Shown: positions 29,156 through 31,991 of the stretch, one piece after another
Position numbering within the stretch: position 1 is the stretch's first letter
Layout: every line of letters starts with the position of its first letter
Assembly (NCBI GenBank): GCA_002426885.1
Contig: DINU01000019.1
Span: forward strand, 536 to 32,526
DNA length: 31,991 nt
Reading direction: 5' to 3'
Origin: Patescibacteria group bacterium UBA5532
GTDB lineage: Bacteria; Patescibacteriota; Gracilibacteria; BD1-5; UBA2023
The notes under the pieces: generated by a model
Seen by the model: only the letters and a program-made list of their open reading frames with translations
The model's database searches: none
Told to the model about the DNA's origin: nothing
Position numbers and translations under genes: made by a program

Positions 29156-29677
29156 GGTCGAGGTTTCGATATACCGAATATTTTTTCATTGTATGAATTT
29201 CCAGAAATCTCGTTCCGTAATCATGTACAAAAAATCCCCCACATGTTCTATCGAGATATTCTGAGTATATCGAGTACCGTCCACAAATACCACCTCAAAT
29301 AATATATGTGCTGAATCGAGAAGATTCTTATGCCTAAAAACTGAATCGATAAAATTTGTAGAAAAATTACGAATTCATAGTGCATTAAGCTGAGTCATTA
29401 CAGTATTATAACACTGTTTATATAAGAGAATCTCGAAGACTTGGTATATTGCATTCAGAGCGAATCAAGACTTTTCCATTTCTTTCATAATGCTTGCCAA
29501 ATATACTGTATGACCCTCATTTTTTGTGGTATCGTTGCTGAAGAGAGAAATATATGCATCATAAACTTTCTGACTGGTAAGGTCCACATCAAAAAGCTTT
29601 TTTTCAAAATCAGGAACTCTACCGTGCACAGAGTTTCTTGTTGCAATTGTCTGAATTTCCTTATCAAATTTATTCAT
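29150..29677 (-). CDS. Orphan protein of unknown function, AT-rich
   Basis: This 175-residue soluble protein has no signal peptide or membrane segment and belongs to no family I know. It is rich in Asn, Phe, Ile and charged residues, with a mainly helical first half (D-V-D-L-T-S-Q-K-V-Y-D-A-Y-I-S-L-F) and a later segment of beta-like pattern (I-L-F-E-V-V-F-V-D-G-T-R-Y). UGA reads as Gly at three positions. Codon use is AT-rich (many ATT, TTT, CTT, AAT) and lacks the TCG/CTC/ATC bias of the flanking genes. Its 3' end overlaps that of the flippase gene by six bases. It lies 50 bases after the other orphan gene and is probably cotranscribed with it. Confidence 0.7.
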
Positions 29678-29727
29678 AATAGTGAATGATGTCCTCGTAA
29701 AATCTAAAATAATAGACAGTTAGCATG

Positions 29728-30180
29728 TTATGCATCCCCTGGGTTATTTTCAGGTGTGGTGGATGAAGAGGGGTCCATGGTATGAAGTTTTATGCTCTGA
29801 AGTTCTTCTCATGGAGTTAAGGAACTAAAATACCCCAAGAGTCTCTCGGCAAATTCAACGATATCCCCATTATAATTCATAAATTTAGGAGCAGGATTTC
29901 TACCCGACAAAGTTTTCATGGTAATCGCAACCATACCATTTCATGCCACACAAACAGCCGCCAAGTTACTCAGTATATCAGTCTTAGTTGTCCGAATCCC
30001 CATAGCACTAAACTTCTCAGATAGCTCACTGACAAAGACTTTCAGCTTCTGATCACGAAGTACTTCTCAAAGTCTTTCTTGTGTACTCTGCGTGTTACTA
30101 AAAGAAGGAATTTCAGGTGATGGTTTTTCGGTCTCCATCTGATCTCATGTATCTGCGTCGCGATATGTAGTAGTACTCAT
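29728..30180 (-). CDS. Orphan protein of unknown function, AT-rich
   Basis: This 150-residue protein starts MSTTTYRDADTG and contains a low-complexity Pro/Ser/Thr-rich N-terminal part (residues 1-40), a more conserved-looking middle (E-V-L-R-D-Q-K-L-K-V-F-V-S-E-L-S-E-K-F, then a short hydrophobic A-A-V-C-V-A-G-N-G-M-V-A-I-T) and a disordered tail ending T-P-E-N-N-P-G-D-A. Four UGA codons read as Gly. There is no signal peptide or recognised domain. It is the first gene of a two-gene minus-strand transcript whose promoter contains an inverted repeat. Its base composition differs from the neighbours, suggesting a recent arrival or fast evolution. Confidence 0.68.
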
Positions 30181-30201
30181 ACGATATAATATTATGTTGT
30201 A

Positions 30202-30239
30202 AAGTATTTTTATATTATACAGAAATACTTATATGTCAA
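30202..30239 (-). promoter_or_regulatory. Promoter region with inverted repeat for the orphan pair
   Basis: On the minus strand TTGACA (30239-30234) is followed by several AT-rich -10 candidates; TATAAT at 30219-30214 is 14 bases away, and TAATAT at 30217-30212 is 16 bases away. A perfect 8-bp inverted repeat (AAGTATTT 30202-30209, AAATACTT 30223-30230) brackets the -10 region and could be an operator. Confidence 0.5.
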
Positions 30240-30261
30240 CTCATTTTCTTCTGATTGCTTT

Positions 30262-30290
30262 TTGCAAAAAAATGCAGAGAAGATTATACT
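30262..30290 (+). promoter_or_regulatory. Promoter of the small membrane protein gene
   Basis: TTGCAA (30262-30267), 17 bases, then TATACT (30285-30290). It fixes the start at 30315 rather than an in-frame ATG at 30255, which lies upstream of the promoter. Confidence 0.7.
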
Positions 30291-30314
30291 GTCTCTGTTC
30301 CTTATCTCTCACAT

Positions 30315-30530
30315 ATGTCTCCTATCTTCGAGATGATTCTCTTCTATCTCCTCCTTCTCGACGCAGTCACTGCGAATGTCATTGCATTCTTGGGCGAGAA
30401 GTGGTATATCCGACATTTTCGCTTCTTTGCGCGATATTTTCCCCTCACAAAATGATGGACGATCTACTATCTCGTCCTCATTCTCCTGATCGGGGCGATC
30501 CTTATGAATCACGGCGTCGACCTCTGGTAG
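30315..30530 (+). CDS. Hypothetical small membrane protein
   Basis: This 71-residue protein has two membrane helices, about residues 3-25 and 50-66, with a basic aromatic loop between them (K-W-Y-I-R-H-F-R-F-F-A-R-Y-F-P-L-T-K). One UGA reads as Gly directly before W-T-I-Y-Y. I recognise no family. The start is placed by the promoter ending at 30290. The gene ends in UAG, one base before the end of the convergent MATE gene, so the two transcripts must share a termination region that I cannot see as a simple hairpin. Confidence 0.75.
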
Positions 30531-30531
30531 G

Positions 30532-31956
30532 CTACTGAACTCGCTCCCCGAGAGTCGCTTCCTGATATGCGTCCCGAGAATCGTTTTCCTCTTCGGTGAT
30601 TTTTTTCTTTTTCCAGTCTCCCTTATAGAAGATCGCGATCGCGATAATCGCTGTCAGGACATAGTTAATGACAAAAGAATACCACACACCCTGAATTCCC
30701 ATATCCGTGTGATACGCGAAAATATACGCCACCGGAAATTGTATCACCCACGAAGACACAAGGGTTAAAATCAGTGGAGTCGTCATATTTCCACTCGCGC
30801 GGAATGTCCCAGTGATCGCCATCTGGAGCCCGAGAAATCCGAAAAATGGAGCGATCGTACGAAGAAGTACAGCTCATCCATCGATTACCTGCTGATCTTC
30901 TGGGATAAAAAAAGATATCAGTGTCGAAGCGGTGAAATATATGAAGATTCCAATTCCTGAAAAAAGAAGAAAAGAAATCCATGAACTTGCGCGTGCGATT
31001 TCTGAAGCACGGTCCATATTTTTTGCACCGATATTCTGTCAGACAAGCGTCGAAGTCGCCATAGAGAGTACCATCGCTGGGATCATAACGAGCTGAACGA
31101 TATTCGATCCAGCCCCGTACGAAGCGATCGCGATCGTCCCGAAGCTCGTGATCAGGAATGTCATCACGACCATACTGAGTGAGCGCGTCGACATCTCTAC
31201 GGAAGAAGGGAAACCGAGCAAGAACGCTCGTCTGATATAGCTAAAATCGGGGATAAAATCACGGAGTTCGATATGAATTCAGAATCTTCCAGAAAAAAGT
31301 ACCCACGAAGCGACAGCACTCGCGAGGAACTGAGTGGCAAGTGTCGCGAGTGCAGCACCAGCGACTCATAATCCAGGAATTATACCCCAGCCATTGATAA
31401 AAAGCGGGTCAAATATGAAGTTCAGACAGACGCTTCCGAAGATGATATAGAGTGGAAGCTTCACTTCTCCGACTCATCGCATCAGTGACTGAAACATCGA
31501 GAATCAGAAGGTAAACATAAGTCCGAGAAAAGTCACCCGAAGAAATGAGAGCGCTCATGTAAAAACAGCATCATCGACATTCATGAGATGGAGCAGAGTC
31601 GGGCTCAGGAAAAATCCGATCGCCCCCAGGACAACAGCGAGTACGACGACGAGAAGCATCGTCTGTGCTGTGACATGATTCACCATCGGGAAGTCTTTTT
31701 TTCCAGCATACTGAGCGACGAAGATCGATCCAGCAGTCGCGAACCCAGCTCAGACAGAGATCATGAAAAAGGTAATCGGAAAACTGACAGAGACCGCAGC
31801 GACCGCGTCCGCTCAGAGTTTTCCCACCCAGTATGCATCGATAATCTGGTATGCACTCTGAAGTAAACTCCCGAGAAATATCGGAATTGCGAACTGAAAT
31901 AGAGTCGGGATAATCGGTCATGAAAGCGCACGATCGAGATTTTTTGTAGCTGGCAT
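30532..31956 (-). CDS. MATE-family multidrug/metabolite exporter
   Basis: This 474-residue protein has twelve predicted membrane helices in two homologous halves, the layout of MATE (MOP superfamily) exporters such as NorM and DinF. It starts N-L-D-R-A-L-S-G-P-I-I-P-T-L-F-Q-F-A-I-P-I-F-L-G, a standard MATE opening with the Gly of S-G-P as UGA, followed by Y-Q-I-I-D-A-Y-W-V-G, which matches the family D-x-x-W-V-G motif. About eight UGA-Gly codons are scattered through both halves. These proteins expel cationic compounds or metabolites in exchange for H+ or Na+. The C-terminal 25 residues are charged. The upstream region runs off the window after 35 bases, so any promoter or operon partner is not seen. 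Confidence 0.93.
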
Positions 31957-31991
31957 ATGAAAAATGAAGGCTTAATAGACAAAAGTTGGTA

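Noticed and set aside
28234..29196. Plus-strand open frame of 320 codons under the standard code
   Set aside because: It is a shadow in a shifted frame of the flippase gene; the product is Arg/His/Ser-rich without a domain, while the code-25 frame gives a full-length flippase.
1..31991. Massive pseudogenisation (stop codons in nearly every gene)
   Set aside because: All interruptions are UGA and lie on conserved glycines; no frameshifts or in-frame UAA/UAG were needed.
1..31991. UGA = Trp (Mycoplasma-type code 4)
   Set aside because: The UGA positions are invariant Gly in P-loops and Rossmann motifs, and Trp is written UGG at conserved sites.

Overview
The window reads as a chromosomal segment of a bacterium that uses genetic code 25 (UGA = glycine), the code known from Candidatus Gracilibacteria (BD1-5) and Absconditabacteria (SR1) of the candidate phyla radiation. 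Under the standard code almost every gene is broken. With UGA read as Gly, 31 complete genes and one gene cut by the window edge appear, and every complete gene ends in UAA (19) or UAG (12). The in-frame UGA codons fall on glycines that are invariant in well-known families: the P-loop of YchF, the GTNGKGS motif of FolC, the GTFD and HxGH motifs of a nucleotidyltransferase, the NEG motif of a GT2 enzyme and the GxGNxG motif of glutamate dehydrogenase. CGA still reads as Arg. Gracilibacteria seems the better fit from the moderate GC content, but the exact lineage is inference. Starts have almost no Shine-Dalgarno sequences, and gene ends are packed tightly, with convergent genes that touch or overlap.

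Layout. 1-2438 (minus): an exported surface protein with DUF11 and Cys-paired Ig-like repeats, then a DUF475/TerC-like membrane protein. 2834-3700: a small membrane protein, a terminator, and a promoter-to-terminator interval that may hold an sRNA or small peptide. 3716-5040 (minus): a small membrane protein and ychF. 5393-8211 (plus): an envelope operon of membrane metallophosphoesterase, GT4 glycosyltransferase and DedA protein, met end to end by a GT2 glycosyltransferase. 9002-10369 (minus): an alpha/beta hydrolase with its own promoter and terminator. 10426-15729 (minus): a nucleotide operon nrdA, MazG-like NTP pyrophosphohydrolase, nrdB, then glutamate dehydrogenase, with two NrdR-box-like sites at its promoter. 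15964-17063 (plus): a FAD-synthase-like nucleotidyltransferase and an MsrQ-like membrane protein. 17064-17399: non-coding DNA with a MITE-like arrangement.

17400-24109: a Holliday-junction-resolvase-related endonuclease (minus); a plus operon of a nucleosidase-like protein, XerC/D recombinase and two tandem HIT proteins; an RsuA/RluB pseudouridine synthase (minus); a membrane protein plus FolC (plus); and a Tic20-like membrane protein (minus). 24342-29155 (plus): a trimeric surface-fibre protein with a peptidase S74 chaperone domain and a strong terminator, then MetG and a polysaccharide flippase. 29150-30180 (minus): two AT-rich orphan genes. 30315-31956: a small membrane protein (plus) and a MATE exporter (minus).

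The genes combine housekeeping functions (translation, dNTP supply, recombination) with an envelope and surface set (Ig-like surface protein, S74 fibre, two glycosyltransferases, flippase, DedA) of the kind expected in a host-attached or biofilm bacterium. I found no rRNA, tRNA, CRISPR array or prophage. The strongest signal is the recoded UGA. The less explained items are the AT-rich orphan pair, the overlapping hairpins at 5138-5189, and the non-coding repeat at about 17250.
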